A stretch of DNA of 64,000 nt, taken from NCBI GenBank assembly GCA_026712715.1, contig JAPOPW010000012.1, positions 1 to 64,000 of the forward strand, written 5' to 3'. Under the pieces are notes generated by a model. That model was not told where the DNA came from. It was given only the letters and a program-made list of their open reading frames with translations, and made no database searches. Origin of the DNA: Immundisolibacterales bacterium (GTDB lineage: Bacteria; Pseudomonadota; Gammaproteobacteria; HK1). This document shows positions 21,056 through 30,220 of the stretch, piece by piece. The translations under genes and the position numbers were made by a program. Numbering within the stretch: position 1 is the stretch's first letter; each line of letters starts with the position of its first letter.

Positions 21056-22384
21056 TTATCGCCGGGCCAGCCGAGGTGACCAGGCCGGATCGCGAACTCC
21101 GGCCTCGTCGATCGACAGCCGCTGGCGGAACTGGCCGTCAATCGAAACCGCGGCGAGTGCCGACCGGTCCCGGTCGGTTGCCGCGTACAGGATCATCCGC
21201 CCGTTCGGAGCGAACGTCGGCGACTCGTCGAGGATTCCGTTGGTGAGCACGTCGACCTTCTCGCTGCCGACCTCCATGATCGCGATTCGATAGCCGGCCG
21301 CCGACTCGGATTCGTGGACGAACGCGATTCGCGACCCGTCCGGAGAGAATGCCGCGCGGGCGTTGTACCGCCCGGAGAAGGTCAGACGACGAGGCTTGTC
21401 CCCACCCGCCGCGGAGACTCGGAAAAGGTGCGGCCGCCCCCCGCTTCGATCGGACGTGAACACCAGGGTCCGTCCGTCCGGCGCCCACGCCGGCTCGGTG
21501 TCGATGTCGGGGCTGGTGGTCAGGCGCAGCAGCTCGCCCGATGCGAGGTCGAGCACGTAGATGTCCGGGCTTCCGTCCCGCGACAGGGTGAGCGCGAGCC
21601 GCCGCCCCTCCGGAGAGAACGCCGGGGCGCCGTTGATCCCGGGAAATGCCGAGACCTCCTGGCGCCTGCCGGTCGCAAGCTCCTGCATCATGATCCGGGA
21701 TCTGCCTCCTTCGAACGACACGTATGCGAGCCAGCTTCCGTTCGGGGACCAGGATGGCGACATGATGGGATCGGGCGAGGTGCGCAGCACGACGGGATTT
21801 CCTCCGTCGCTGTCCGCCACGTTCAGCGCGAAGACGACCTCGCCCTCCTGCCCGGCGGTCTCGGTCACATAGGCGATCCGGGTCGCGAACGCCCCCTTTT
21901 CTCCGGTGAGCGCGTAGTAGATGTCGTCGCTGATCTGATGGCCGGCCCATCGTAGCTGGTCCGGACGGATGCCGGTATAGCGCTGGCCCGCGAGCTGGCC
22001 GGCCGTGAAGGTGTCGAAGAGCCGGAACGCCACCTGATATTCGCGCGCGCCGCCTCGCACCGTCTCCTCGATCGAGCCGATGACGAGGCTGCCGACCCGC
22101 AGGCGCCGCCAGTCCGGCCATCGGATGTCCTCCTTGCGCACCGGATGCTGGGGCAGGTCCCGAAGCGGGGCGAAGCGTCCGCTCCGGGCGAGGTTCGCGG
22201 CGACGATGGCCGAAATCGATTCCGGTGGCGCCGGACCCGAACCCGCGTGTCCGAATCGCGCCACCGCGATCGGCGTGGCGCTCTCGAGACCCTGGGTGAT
22301 CTCGATTTCCAGTGCCGCCCGTGCCGGGGCGGACGCTCCGGCGAGGAATGCGACGATGAAAAGCCAGTTCCGGAATGTTCGCAA
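21056..22384 (-). CDS. tolB: Tol-Pal translocation protein TolB
   Basis: Signal peptide; beta-propeller repeats SPDPIMSPSWSPNGSWLAYVSFE..PAFSPEGRRLALTLSRDGSPDIYVLDLASG. Confidence 0.95.
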   Translation of the reverse strand: MRTFRNWLFIVAFLAGASAPARAALEIEITQGLESATPIAVARFGHAGSGPAPPESISAIVAANLARSGRFAPLRDLPQHPVRKEDIRWPDWRRLRVGSLVIGSIEETVRGGAREYQVAFRLFDTFTAGQLAGQRYTGIRPDQLRWAGHQISDDIYYALTGEKGAFATRIAYVTETAGQEGEVVFALNVADSDGGNPVVLRTSPDPIMSPSWSPNGSWLAYVSFEGGRSRIMMQELATGRRQEVSAFPGINGAPAFSPEGRRLALTLSRDGSPDIYVLDLASGELLRLTTSPDIDTEPAWAPDGRTLVFTSDRSGGRPHLFRVSAAGGDKPRRLTFSGRYNARAAFSPDGSRIAFVHESESAAGYRIAIMEVGSEKVDVLTNGILDESPTFAPNGRMILYAATDRDRSALAAVSIDGQFRQRLSIDEAGVRDPAWSPRLARR

Positions 22385-22387
22385 GGG

Positions 22388-23503
22388 TCAGCTCCTGGGG
22401 TTGAACAGGAAGACGATCTCGCGGTCGAACAGGGCCCGCTGCCTCGGCGGCGGCAGGGGCGAAGCGGACAGGACCGCCTGCTCGACGGAGCGATCGAATG
22501 CCACGTTCCCGCTGCTTTGGGTGATCTCCACGCGGAGAACCTTTCCGTTGTTGGCCTGCACCACGGATACCGTGCACTTGAGTCCGGCCGGAACCCCGGT
22601 GGGGCGGCGCCAGCTTCGGGTCACGCTCGACTGGATGGCGCCAATATACTCCTCGAGCGCTTTCGCGAAAATGGCCTTGCGCTCCTGGTCCAGACGCTGC
22701 TGCTCACGGGCGAGGAGCTCCCGGCGCGCCCGCTCTTCTTCCTGCCGCCGGCGATCGGCTTCCGCCTGACTCGCGCGCCGCTCCTCCTCGGCCCGCCGCC
22801 GAACCATTTCTATCTCCTTGCGCCGGCGCGCCTTCTCGACCTCCAGGCGCTGGCGCTCTTCGGCCCGGCGGGCCGCGGATTCGGCTTCTACCCGGCGCTT
22901 TTCCTCCGCCTGCCGCGCCGTTTCCGCCTCGCGCTGGCGGCGTTCTTCGGTCACCCGAGCCACCTCCGCCTCCTGCCGGCGCCGTTCCTCGTCCACGCGG
23001 GCGGTCTCCGCCTCCTGCCGGCGTCGTTCCTCGGCGTGGCGGGCGGTCTCGGCCTCCTGTCGGCGCTGCTCCTCCGCAATCCGGGCCGCGTTGGCGTTCT
23101 GGCGCTCCTGTTCGGCCCGGTTTCGCTCCTCGATCAGGCGTTCGCGCTCGGTACGAAGACGATCGGCTTCGCGCCGGCTCTCCTCCTTCTCCTGCTGGCG
23201 CCGGTCGCGCATCTCGGCGAGCCGGCGCTCCTCGTGTTCGCGCTGCGCCCGAGCCGCCTCCGCCCGCTCCTCCTCTTCGCGCCTCTTCGCCGTCTCCCGA
23301 TCACGGATGCGCCGCAGCTCGAGCTGCACCCGTTCCTCGTCGACGACCGTGGCCTGGACCGACTCCACGGGCGCGGGCACCGATTTCCGGAACCCCGGCC
23401 ACTCGACAGCGAGCACGAGCACCCCGGCGGCGGCGGCGTGGACGAGAATCGCAAGTACGTAGGGTCCTATCTGGTCGAGAAATTCGCGCATGGCGGCTCT
23501 CAA
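22388..23503 (-). CDS. tolA: TolA protein
   Basis: N-terminal TM, long charged coiled coil, C-terminal TonB-like domain YIGAIQSSVTRSWRRPTGVPAGLKCTVSV. Confidence 0.92.
   Translation of the reverse strand: MRAAMREFLDQIGPYVLAILVHAAAAGVLVLAVEWPGFRKSVPAPVESVQATVVDEERVQLELRRIRDRETAKRREEEERAEAARAQREHEERRLAEMRDRRQQEKEESRREADRLRTERERLIEERNRAEQERQNANAARIAEEQRRQEAETARHAEERRRQEAETARVDEERRRQEAEVARVTEERRQREAETARQAEEKRRVEAESAARRAEERQRLEVEKARRRKEIEMVRRRAEEERRASQAEADRRRQEEERARRELLAREQQRLDQERKAIFAKALEEYIGAIQSSVTRSWRRPTGVPAGLKCTVSVVQANNGKVLRVEITQSSGNVAFDRSVEQAVLSASPLPPPRQRALFDREIVFLFNPRS
22921..23062. repeat. ~42-bp tandem repeat in tolA coiled-coil region (14-aa unit RRQEAETARxxEER)
   Basis: Units beginning at 22921, 22963, 23005 and 23047 share cTCCGCCTCctGCcGGCG..gTTCcTCGg; protein repeats RRQEAETARHAEER/RRQEAETARVDEER/RRQEAEVARVTEER/RQREAETARQAEEK. 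Confidence 0.75.
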
Positions 23504-23928
23504 CCGGGGGATTCGGGCTGCTCCGTCAACAGGCCCACCGATGGAGCCCCCGCCTCCTTGAGGATTGCCATGGCAATGACCACGGCGCCGTATGCGACCG
23601 ACTCGTCACCCTTGACCAGCACCTGGATGTCCGGCCGGTGGCGAAGCAGGGCGGCGGCGCGATTGAGCAGGGTCGCCTCGTCGACCGGCTCGGTCTCGTC
23701 TCCCCCGAAATTGATGAAATAGCGTCCCTGCGAGTCCACGCTGACGATGAGCGGTTCGGAATCCGTCGCCTCGACAACGGCCGCGGGCGCGTTCGGCAAA
23801 TCGATCTTGACGCCCTGGGTGAGGAGGGGGGCGGTGATCATGAAGATCACGAGCAGCACGAGCATCACGTCGATATAAGGCACGACGTTGATCTCCGACA
23901 TCGGGCGTTTGCGCGAATTCGAAGCCAT
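23500..23928 (-). CDS. tolR: TolR / ExbD-type biopolymer transport protein
   Basis: MSEINVVPYIDVMLVLLVIFMITAPLLTQGVKIDLPNA. Confidence 0.95.
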   Translation of the reverse strand: MASNSRKRPMSEINVVPYIDVMLVLLVIFMITAPLLTQGVKIDLPNAPAAVVEATDSEPLIVSVDSQGRYFINFGGDETEPVDEATLLNRAAALLRHRPDIQVLVKGDESVAYGAVVIAMAILKEAGAPSVGLLTEQPESPG

Positions 23929-23952
23929 TGCCTCTACTCCCGCCGCCGCGCC

Positions 23953-24624
23953 TCAGCCGACCCGCTGGCGCTGGAGGATGGTCGAGAACTCCTCCACGAA
24001 CGTGCTGAAGCGATTGGACAGCCATTCCACGTCGCTCAGGTACCGATTGTAGGCAATGACGGCGGGAATTGCCGCGAAGAGTCCCATGGCGGTTGCGATC
24101 AGTGCTTCCGCAATTCCCGGCGCGACCATCGCGAGAGTCGCCTGCCCCACGTTTCCGAGGGCCGTGAACGAGTTCATGATTCCCCACACCGTCCCGAACA
24201 GCCCGACGTAGGGACTCGTGGAACCGACGGTCGCGAGAAAGGACAGATGGCTCTCGAGATCGTCGACCTCGTGCCGCATGGCGACCCGCATCGCCCGTTC
24301 CGAGCCGTAGATCACGTCGCGCTGGTCGATCCCGGTTCGCCGCAGGCGCGCATACTCGCGGAATCCGGCGCGAAAGATGCTTCCCATCCCGCCGGGGTCG
24401 CTCTCCGCGTTGTTGATGCTGTTGTACATCGAAACGAGGTCCGTTCCGGACCAGAACCGGCTCTCGAAGTCGGCCGTCTCACGCCGTGCATGGGCAAGCA
24501 CGCCGCGCTTGCGGAAAATCAACGCCCACGAGACGACGGAAGTGACGAGCAGGACGAGCATGACGAGCTGAACGACGATGCTCGCGCCGAGCACGAGTCT
24601 CACGATGGAGAGATCGACCGCCAT
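23953..24624 (-). CDS. tolQ: TolQ / ExbB-type proton channel protein
   Basis: LSFLATVGSTSPYVGLFGTVWGIMNSFTALGNVGQATLAMVAPGIAEALIATAMGLFAAIPAVIAYN. Confidence 0.95.
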   Translation of the reverse strand: MAVDLSIVRLVLGASIVVQLVMLVLLVTSVVSWALIFRKRGVLAHARRETADFESRFWSGTDLVSMYNSINNAESDPGGMGSIFRAGFREYARLRRTGIDQRDVIYGSERAMRVAMRHEVDDLESHLSFLATVGSTSPYVGLFGTVWGIMNSFTALGNVGQATLAMVAPGIAEALIATAMGLFAAIPAVIAYNRYLSDVEWLSNRFSTFVEEFSTILQRQRVG

Positions 24625-24636
24625 TGCGAATACCCG

Positions 24637-24837
24637 CTACCGTGCCGTGCCGCCCGCCGTCGGCGGACCTCCGCAATCGGGGAACATGCTGCGGAAGAGG
24701 GACTCGGGGCGTCCGCGTGTTCGCTTCCCGGCGACATGGACGCGAGCCATATGCACGACTGCTTCAATCACGAGCCCGTCCGTCACCCTCGTGATCGATT
24801 GTTCCAGCACCAGACTTGCCCTGCGCAACTGCGCCAT
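24637..24837 (-). pseudogene. ybgC: C-terminal remnant of YbgC-type acyl-CoA thioesterase
   Basis: LRRASLVLEQSITRVTDGLVIEAVVHMARVHVAGKRTRGRPESL resembles the YbgC C-terminal half; located in the canonical ruvB-ybgC-tolQ position but the hot-dog N-terminus (..EDTDAGGVVYHxxY..) is absent from the 24838-25110 interval. Confidence 0.6.
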
Positions 24838-25110
24838 TGTAGCACCCGCGCCGGTGCAGCAATCGGTTCGGCCGGGTTCGGGGATGCCGCGCGCGCCCTT
24901 CGCAGGGCATGCGCAGGGCCCGCGGCGCATCCCCATCGCGCGCCGGACACCGGAGCCGGAGGGCGCCGCGGATCGGCGTCCTCGCGACGAGGATCGGTGA
25001 AAGGGGCGGGCCGGTGCGCCGCCGGAAAATGAAGGGGGGTCAGGGAAGCGGAAGGGGACGCCGCGGCCGGCTTCCGCCGGTGGCAGCCTCGTTTCCGCGG
25101 AGCGGGTGCA

Positions 25111-26163
25111 TCATCCGCGCGGCGGCTCGCTCACCGGCTCGCGCTCCGTGCCGAAGAGGTCGGCCACGACCGGGGCCGCCAGTCCGAAGTGCCGCCATGC
25201 GGCACCGGTCGCGACCCTGCCGCGGGGGGTGCGCATGAGGAAGCCCTGCTGGATGAGATAGGGCTCGACCACTTCCTCGACCGTACCCCGCTCTTCGCTG
25301 AGGGCCGCCGCCAGGCTCTCGACCCCGACCGGCCCCCCGTCGAACTTCTCGATGAGGAGCCTCAGCAGCTTGCGGTCCATCGTGTCGAGCCCGTTCGCGT
25401 CGACCTCGAGCATGTCGAGCGCCCGGGACGCCACTTCGGCGACGATGCGACCGTCGGACCGCACCTCGGCGTAGTCCCGCACGCGCCGCAGCAGCCGATT
25501 CGCGACGCGCGGCGTGCCGCGCGAACGCCGCGCGAGTTCCTCGGCCCCCCCTCCGTCGATCGACAGGCCCAGGATCTCGGCGGAACGCGCGACGATGGTC
25601 GCGAGCTCTTCGGGACTGTAGAACTCGAGACGATGGACGATTCCGAAACGATCGCGCAGCGGCGAGGTCAGGAGCCCTGCCCGGGTCGTCGCCCCGACCA
25701 GGGTGAACGGCGGAAGGTCCAGCTTCAGGGAACGCGCGGACGGGCCCTCCCCGATCATGATGTCGATCTGACAGTCCTCCATCGCCGGATAGAGGATCTC
25801 CTCGACGGCGGGATTCAGGCGATGGATCTCGTCGATGAAGAGCACGTCGCGCGCTTCGAGGTTCGTCAGCAGGGCGGCGAGGTCGCCGCCCCGCTCGATG
25901 ACCGGACCCGAGGTCTGGCGAAGGCTCGCCCCCATCTCGTGGGCGATGACGTGGGCGAGGGTGGTCTTGCCGAGTCCCGGGGGTCCGAAGATGAGGACGT
26001 GGTCGAGCGCGTCGCCGCGCGCGCGCGCCGCCTCGATGAAGAGGCCGAGCTGCTCGCGGACCGGCGGCTGGCCGATGTACTCGTCGAGGCGCCGCGGACG
26101 GATGCCCCGTTCGTGCATCTCCTCGCCGGATTCCGCCGCCGGCGCGATGAGGCGATCGTTCAA
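25111..26163 (-). CDS. ruvB: Holliday junction branch migration helicase RuvB
   Basis: [62 protein letters not shown] start proposed. Confidence 0.96.
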   Translation of the reverse strand: MNDRLIAPAAESGEEMHERGIRPRRLDEYIGQPPVREQLGLFIEAARARGDALDHVLIFGPPGLGKTTLAHVIAHEMGASLRQTSGPVIERGGDLAALLTNLEARDVLFIDEIHRLNPAVEEILYPAMEDCQIDIMIGEGPSARSLKLDLPPFTLVGATTRAGLLTSPLRDRFGIVHRLEFYSPEELATIVARSAEILGLSIDGGGAEELARRSRGTPRVANRLLRRVRDYAEVRSDGRIVAEVASRALDMLEVDANGLDTMDRKLLRLLIEKFDGGPVGVESLAAALSEERGTVEEVVEPYLIQQGFLMRTPRGRVATGAAWRHFGLAAPVVADLFGTEREPVSEPPRG

Positions 26164-26287
26164 TGCGGATCCTTCCGCCGAGCCGCGGCTCGTACCGCTG
26201 GTCGTGCGTGCCTCATGCGCCGCGGCGAAGCGATCCCACGCCTCCCTGAGCCGGAAACCGGAGGGGCGGCACGACGGCACCGGCGCA

Positions 26288-26863
26288 CTAGGACACCACC
26301 GCCTTGAGGGCCGCGCGGACGATCCCTTCGCTGTCGAGGTCCGCCGAATCGACCGAGGCCACCCGGCGCTGCGCCTCGTTCGGCGAGAAGCCGAGGGCGG
26401 CGAGCGCCGCGACCGCTTCGGCGAGAGGCTCCACGGGCACGTCCACCGCCGCGCCGCCCGCGTCCGGGAGCCGATCCTTCAGCTCGAAGAGAAGCCGCGC
26501 CGCCGTCTTCTTCCCGATGCCCGGGATCCGCGCGAGTCCGGCCGAATCGCCCGCCCGCACGCAGCGCGCGAGGGCGTCGGCATCGAGACCGGAGAGGAGG
26601 GCGAGCGCGACCTTCCCGCCGACGCCGCTCACCCTGAGCAGCCGGCGAAACGTGTCCCGTTCCACCTCGCGGACGAATCCGTAGAGGCACGGGGCGTCGT
26701 CGCGCACCGCCTGGTGAGTGTGCAGAACGACCGGCTCGCCGACCGGCGGCAGCGAATAGAACGTGGTCATCGGTGCCTCGAGCTCGTAGCCGACCCCGCC
26801 CACGTCTACGAGCAGCCGCGGCGGCCGGCGCTCCCGAAGCACGCCCTCCAGGCGAGCGATCAC
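26288..26863 (-). CDS. ruvA: Holliday junction branch migration protein RuvA
   Basis: [32 protein letters not shown]; HhH motifs [35 protein letters not shown]. Confidence 0.95.
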   Translation of the reverse strand: MIARLEGVLRERRPPRLLVDVGGVGYELEAPMTTFYSLPPVGEPVVLHTHQAVRDDAPCLYGFVREVERDTFRRLLRVSGVGGKVALALLSGLDADALARCVRAGDSAGLARIPGIGKKTAARLLFELKDRLPDAGGAAVDVPVEPLAEAVAALAALGFSPNEAQRRVASVDSADLDSEGIVRAALKAVVS

Positions 26864-27360
26864 GGGGTCCGGTCCGGGCGCATCCGCGCGAGCATGTCGC
26901 GGCTGTGGGCATGGCAGAGAGCCACCGCGAGCGCGTCCGCCTCGTCGGCCTGCGGCGCCTCGGGCAACCCGAGGAGCAGGCGGACCATGTGCTGCACCTG
27001 GCTCTTGGACGCCTTTCCGCTTCCCGTCGTCGCCTGCTTGACCCGTGTCGCGGCATACTCGAACACCGGAATGCCGGGGAGGGCCACCAGGGCGGCGCCG
27101 CGTGCCTGCCCGAGCTTGAGGGCCGACTCCACGTTGCGATTGACGAACACCCGCTCGATGGCGACTTCCGCCGGAGCATGGCGTTCCGCGACTTCCCGCA
27201 ACCCTTCGACAATCGCGTGAAGGCGCCCTGCCATGTCGTCGCCGGCGACCCGGATGCAGCCGCTCGCGACGTGCCGGTTACCGGCCGGCATGGCCTCGAT
27301 CACCCCGTAGCCGGTGATTCGCGAGCCCGGATCGATGCCGATGATCCGCGCGCCGCTCAA
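26860..27360 (-). CDS. ruvC: Holliday junction resolvase RuvC
   Basis: RIIGIDPGSRITGYGVIE, AIERVFVNRNVESALKLGQARGA, KQATTGSGKASKSQVQHMV, DEADALAVALCHAH. Confidence 0.95.
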   Translation of the reverse strand: MSGARIIGIDPGSRITGYGVIEAMPAGNRHVASGCIRVAGDDMAGRLHAIVEGLREVAERHAPAEVAIERVFVNRNVESALKLGQARGAALVALPGIPVFEYAATRVKQATTGSGKASKSQVQHMVRLLLGLPEAPQADEADALAVALCHAHSRDMLARMRPDRTP

Positions 27361-27411
27361 CCGCGCGGCCCGCGAACCGGACGTGGCGGCCCGGCTTGCG
27401 CCCGGCGCGGT

Positions 27412-28170
27412 TCAAGTCCCGGCCCGATCGAGCCGGTCGAGCGTTTCAAGCGAGATGGCGGCATTCGAATAGACCTGCTGAACGTCGTCCAGATCCTCGA
27501 GAACCTCGATGAGCCGCACCATGCGGGCGGATGCGTCGAGGTCGAGCGTGACGTTGGAGACTGCCCGAAGGGTCACTCCCGCATCCTCGGGCTCGAGCCC
27601 GGCGGCGCGCAGCGCATCGCGTACCGCCTCGTAGTCCTCCGGCGACGACACGACGTCGTGGGAGCCGTCTTCGTTGACGACCACGTCTTCGGCGCCGGAC
27701 TCGATGGCGGCTTCCATCAGGAGGTCCTCGTCCACCCCGGCGGGGTAGCTCAACTGCCCCACGCGGTTGAAGAGGTATCCGACCGAGCCGTCGGAGCCGA
27801 GATTTCCGCCGCACTTCGTGAATGCGTGCCGGACCTCGGCCACCGTCCGGTTGCGGTTGTCCGTCACGCAGTCGGCGATGACCGCCACCCCGCCCGGGCC
27901 GTAACCCTCGTAGCGGATCTCCTCCAGGTTGCCGAGATTCGCGTCTCCACTCGCCCGCCGCACGGCGCGCTCGATGGTGTCCTTGGGAACGTTGCCCGCG
28001 AGCGCCTTGTCGATGGCCTGGCGAAGGCGCGAGTTGCCGTCAGGGCTCGGCCCGCCGAGCCGGGCCGCGATCGAGACTTCCCGGATGAGGCGCGAGAACA
28101 GCTTGCCCCGCCTGGCGTCCTGTGCGCCCTTGCGGTGCTGGATGTTGGCCCACTTGCTGTGTCCCGCCAT
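27412..28170 (-). CDS. yebC: YebC/PmpR family transcriptional regulator / translation factor
   Basis: MAGHSKWANIQHRKGAQDARRGKLFSRLIREVSIAARLGG. Confidence 0.95.
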   Translation of the reverse strand: MAGHSKWANIQHRKGAQDARRGKLFSRLIREVSIAARLGGPSPDGNSRLRQAIDKALAGNVPKDTIERAVRRASGDANLGNLEEIRYEGYGPGGVAVIADCVTDNRNRTVAEVRHAFTKCGGNLGSDGSVGYLFNRVGQLSYPAGVDEDLLMEAAIESGAEDVVVNEDGSHDVVSSPEDYEAVRDALRAAGLEPEDAGVTLRAVSNVTLDLDASARMVRLIEVLEDLDDVQQVYSNAAISLETLDRLDRAGT

Positions 28171-28402
28171 GGTGATCGAATCGAGTCTGCGGGCGGACGC
28201 TCGGCACGCTGTGCGTTCCCGATAGCTCGCGTCGCCGGGGTCGGAGGAGGCAGAATACCATCGCTCGGTGGAACCGAGTACCCCTTGGGGGGGCGCGCTC
28301 CCGGCCCGCCTGGTCCCCGCGCGAAGCGTCCTCCGGCACCGGCCGGCCATCGTGCCCCCGGGCAGATGGGACGGCCGGACGGCAACCCGGCGAGGAGAAG
28401 AG

Positions 28403-29224
28403 ATGAACGATACGTCCCCGGAGCTCATCGAGACCTCCCGCGATGGGGTGACCACCCTCACCCTCAACCGTCCGGGCCGCCTCAATCCGCTCTCGGAGTC
28501 GATGATCGCGGCGCTGCAGGACGCGCTGGACCGGATCGCGGCGGACCCCTCGGTCCGCGTCGTCGTGCTGACCGGAGCGGGGCGGGCGTTCTGTGCGGGG
28601 CACGACCTCAAGGAGATGCATGCCCATCGGGACCGGGAATTCCCCGAAGCGCTGTTCGAGCGCTGCAGCCGGATGATGCTGAGCATGGTCGGGCTGCCGC
28701 AACCCGTCGTCGCGCGGGTGAACGGCCTCGCCACCGCGGCGGGCTGCCAGCTCCTGGCGACCTGCGACCTCGCGGTGGCGAGCACCGAGGCCCGGATCGC
28801 CGTCAACGGCATCGACCACGGCCTCTTCTGCTCCACCCCGAGCGTGCCGCTCAGCCGCAACGTGCCTCGCAAGCAGGCGTTCGAGATGCTCTTCACCGGT
28901 GAGTTCATCGACGCCGAGACGGCGCGCGCGCGTGGCCTCGTCAACCGGGTGGCGCGGCCCGAGACGCTCGACACGGCCGTCGCCGAGCTATGCGACGCGA
29001 TCCGCGCGAAGCCGGCCGCCACCGTGGCGACCGGCAAGCGCATGTTCTACCGGCAGGTCGAACGGGGTCTGACCGAGGCGCTCCGCTACGCGGGCGGGGT
29101 CATGGCGTGCGACATGATGGGCGACGACGCGCAGGAAGGGGTCGGCGCGTTCCTCGAGAAGCGACCCCCGCGGTGGGCGGCCGGTTCCACGGCTCCGGTA
29201 CCGGCGGAGGACGCGGACGGCTGA
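28403..29224 (+). CDS. Enoyl-CoA hydratase/isomerase family protein
   Basis: VTTLTLNRPGRLNPLSESMI, VVVLTGAGRAFCAGHDLKEM, VARVNGLATAAGCQLLATCDLAVAS. Confidence 0.9.
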   Translation: MNDTSPELIETSRDGVTTLTLNRPGRLNPLSESMIAALQDALDRIAADPSVRVVVLTGAGRAFCAGHDLKEMHAHRDREFPEALFERCSRMMLSMVGLPQPVVARVNGLATAAGCQLLATCDLAVASTEARIAVNGIDHGLFCSTPSVPLSRNVPRKQAFEMLFTGEFIDAETARARGLVNRVARPETLDTAVAELCDAIRAKPAATVATGKRMFYRQVERGLTEALRYAGGVMACDMMGDDAQEGVGAFLEKRPPRWAAGSTAPVPAEDADG

Positions 29225-29322
29225 ACACGGAACGCACTCCTCCACGGTCCGGGAGCGCGGGCAGGCGGGCGCGAAAGGGCTCTTCGAAGGCGGTCGAGAC
29301 CCCGCTTCGCGAGCCCCGTCGG

Positions 29323-30129
29323 GTGACCGCCGACCGCACCGACTTCGCGGGCCGGGTGCATCCGCGGGCCGGTTCCGAGCCCCGCATCGTATCCCTCGTC
29401 CCGAGCATCACCGAGCTGCTCTTCGATCTCGGGCTCGGTCCCTTCGTGGTCGGGCGCACCACCTTCTGCGTGCATCCGCGGGCCGCCGTCCGGTCCGTGC
29501 CCCGGGTCGGCGGCACGAAGACGGTCCGTCTCGACCGCCTGCGCGAGGTCGGTCCGACCCACGTCATCGTCAACGTGGACGAGAACCGCCGCAGCGACGT
29601 GGACGCGATCGAGTCCTTCGCCCCCCACGTCGTCGTCACCCACCCTCTCGTTCCGGGAGACAACCCCGGGCTCTACCGGCTTCTCGGCGCCATCTTCGGC
29701 CGCGAGGCGGCGGCGGACGCGCTCGCGCGCGACTTCGCGAGCGAGCTCGACGCCTTGCGGGCGGCGGCCGGCCGGCTTCCGTCCCGCCGGGTGCTCTACC
29801 TCATCTGGAAGGAGCCGTGGATGACCGTCTCGCGCGACACCTACATCTCGCGGACCCTCGCCCTCGTCAACTGGGAGACGGCCGGTCACGACCCCGGCGT
29901 CCGCTACCCCGAGGTGGAGCTCGGCGAAGCGCTCTTCGCCGGCATCGACCTGGTTCTCCTTTCGAGCGAGCCGTACCCGTTCAAGCCGGAGCACGCCACG
30001 CTCGTCCGTGCCGCTCCGGGCGGCCGCCGGGTTCCGATCGCCCTCATCGACGCGGAGATGGTGTCCTGGTACGGCAGTCGCGCGATCCGGGGGCTGCGGT
30101 ACCTCGCCGACTTCGCGGCCCGGGGTTGA
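29323..30129 (+). CDS. Helical-backbone metal receptor (cobalamin/iron-siderophore binding-protein family), no apparent signal peptide
   Basis: PRIVSLVPSITELLFDLGLGPFVVGRTTFCVHPR..VGGTKTVRLDRLREVGPTHVIVNVDENRRSDVDAIE. Confidence 0.8.
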   Translation: MTADRTDFAGRVHPRAGSEPRIVSLVPSITELLFDLGLGPFVVGRTTFCVHPRAAVRSVPRVGGTKTVRLDRLREVGPTHVIVNVDENRRSDVDAIESFAPHVVVTHPLVPGDNPGLYRLLGAIFGREAAADALARDFASELDALRAAAGRLPSRRVLYLIWKEPWMTVSRDTYISRTLALVNWETAGHDPGVRYPEVELGEALFAGIDLVLLSSEPYPFKPEHATLVRAAPGGRRVPIALIDAEMVSWYGSRAIRGLRYLADFAARG

Positions 30130-30183
30130 GACCGCCGCGACCCGCTTTCGATTATCATCGCCACACCCGGAAATCAATGCGGC

Positions 30184-30203
30184 GGCGCCGGACGCCCGGC
30201 GCC
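30184..30203 (+). promoter_or_regulatory. 5'-UTR hairpin immediately before livK-like ribosome-binding site
   Basis: GGCGCCGG-ACGC-CCGGCGCC perfect 8-bp stem, followed 2 nt later by AAGGAGG. Confidence 0.5.
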
Positions 30204-30220
30204 CCAAGGAGGCCAATGAC

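Noticed and set aside
22921-23062. Possible CRISPR-like periodic repeat
   Set aside because: 42-bp periodicity is continuous without unique spacers and encodes the TolA coiled-coil repeat.
22145-23722. 525-aa plus-strand ORF across tolA
   Set aside because: Leu/Phe-rich translation arises from the complement of the charged TolA repeat region; not a membrane protein gene.
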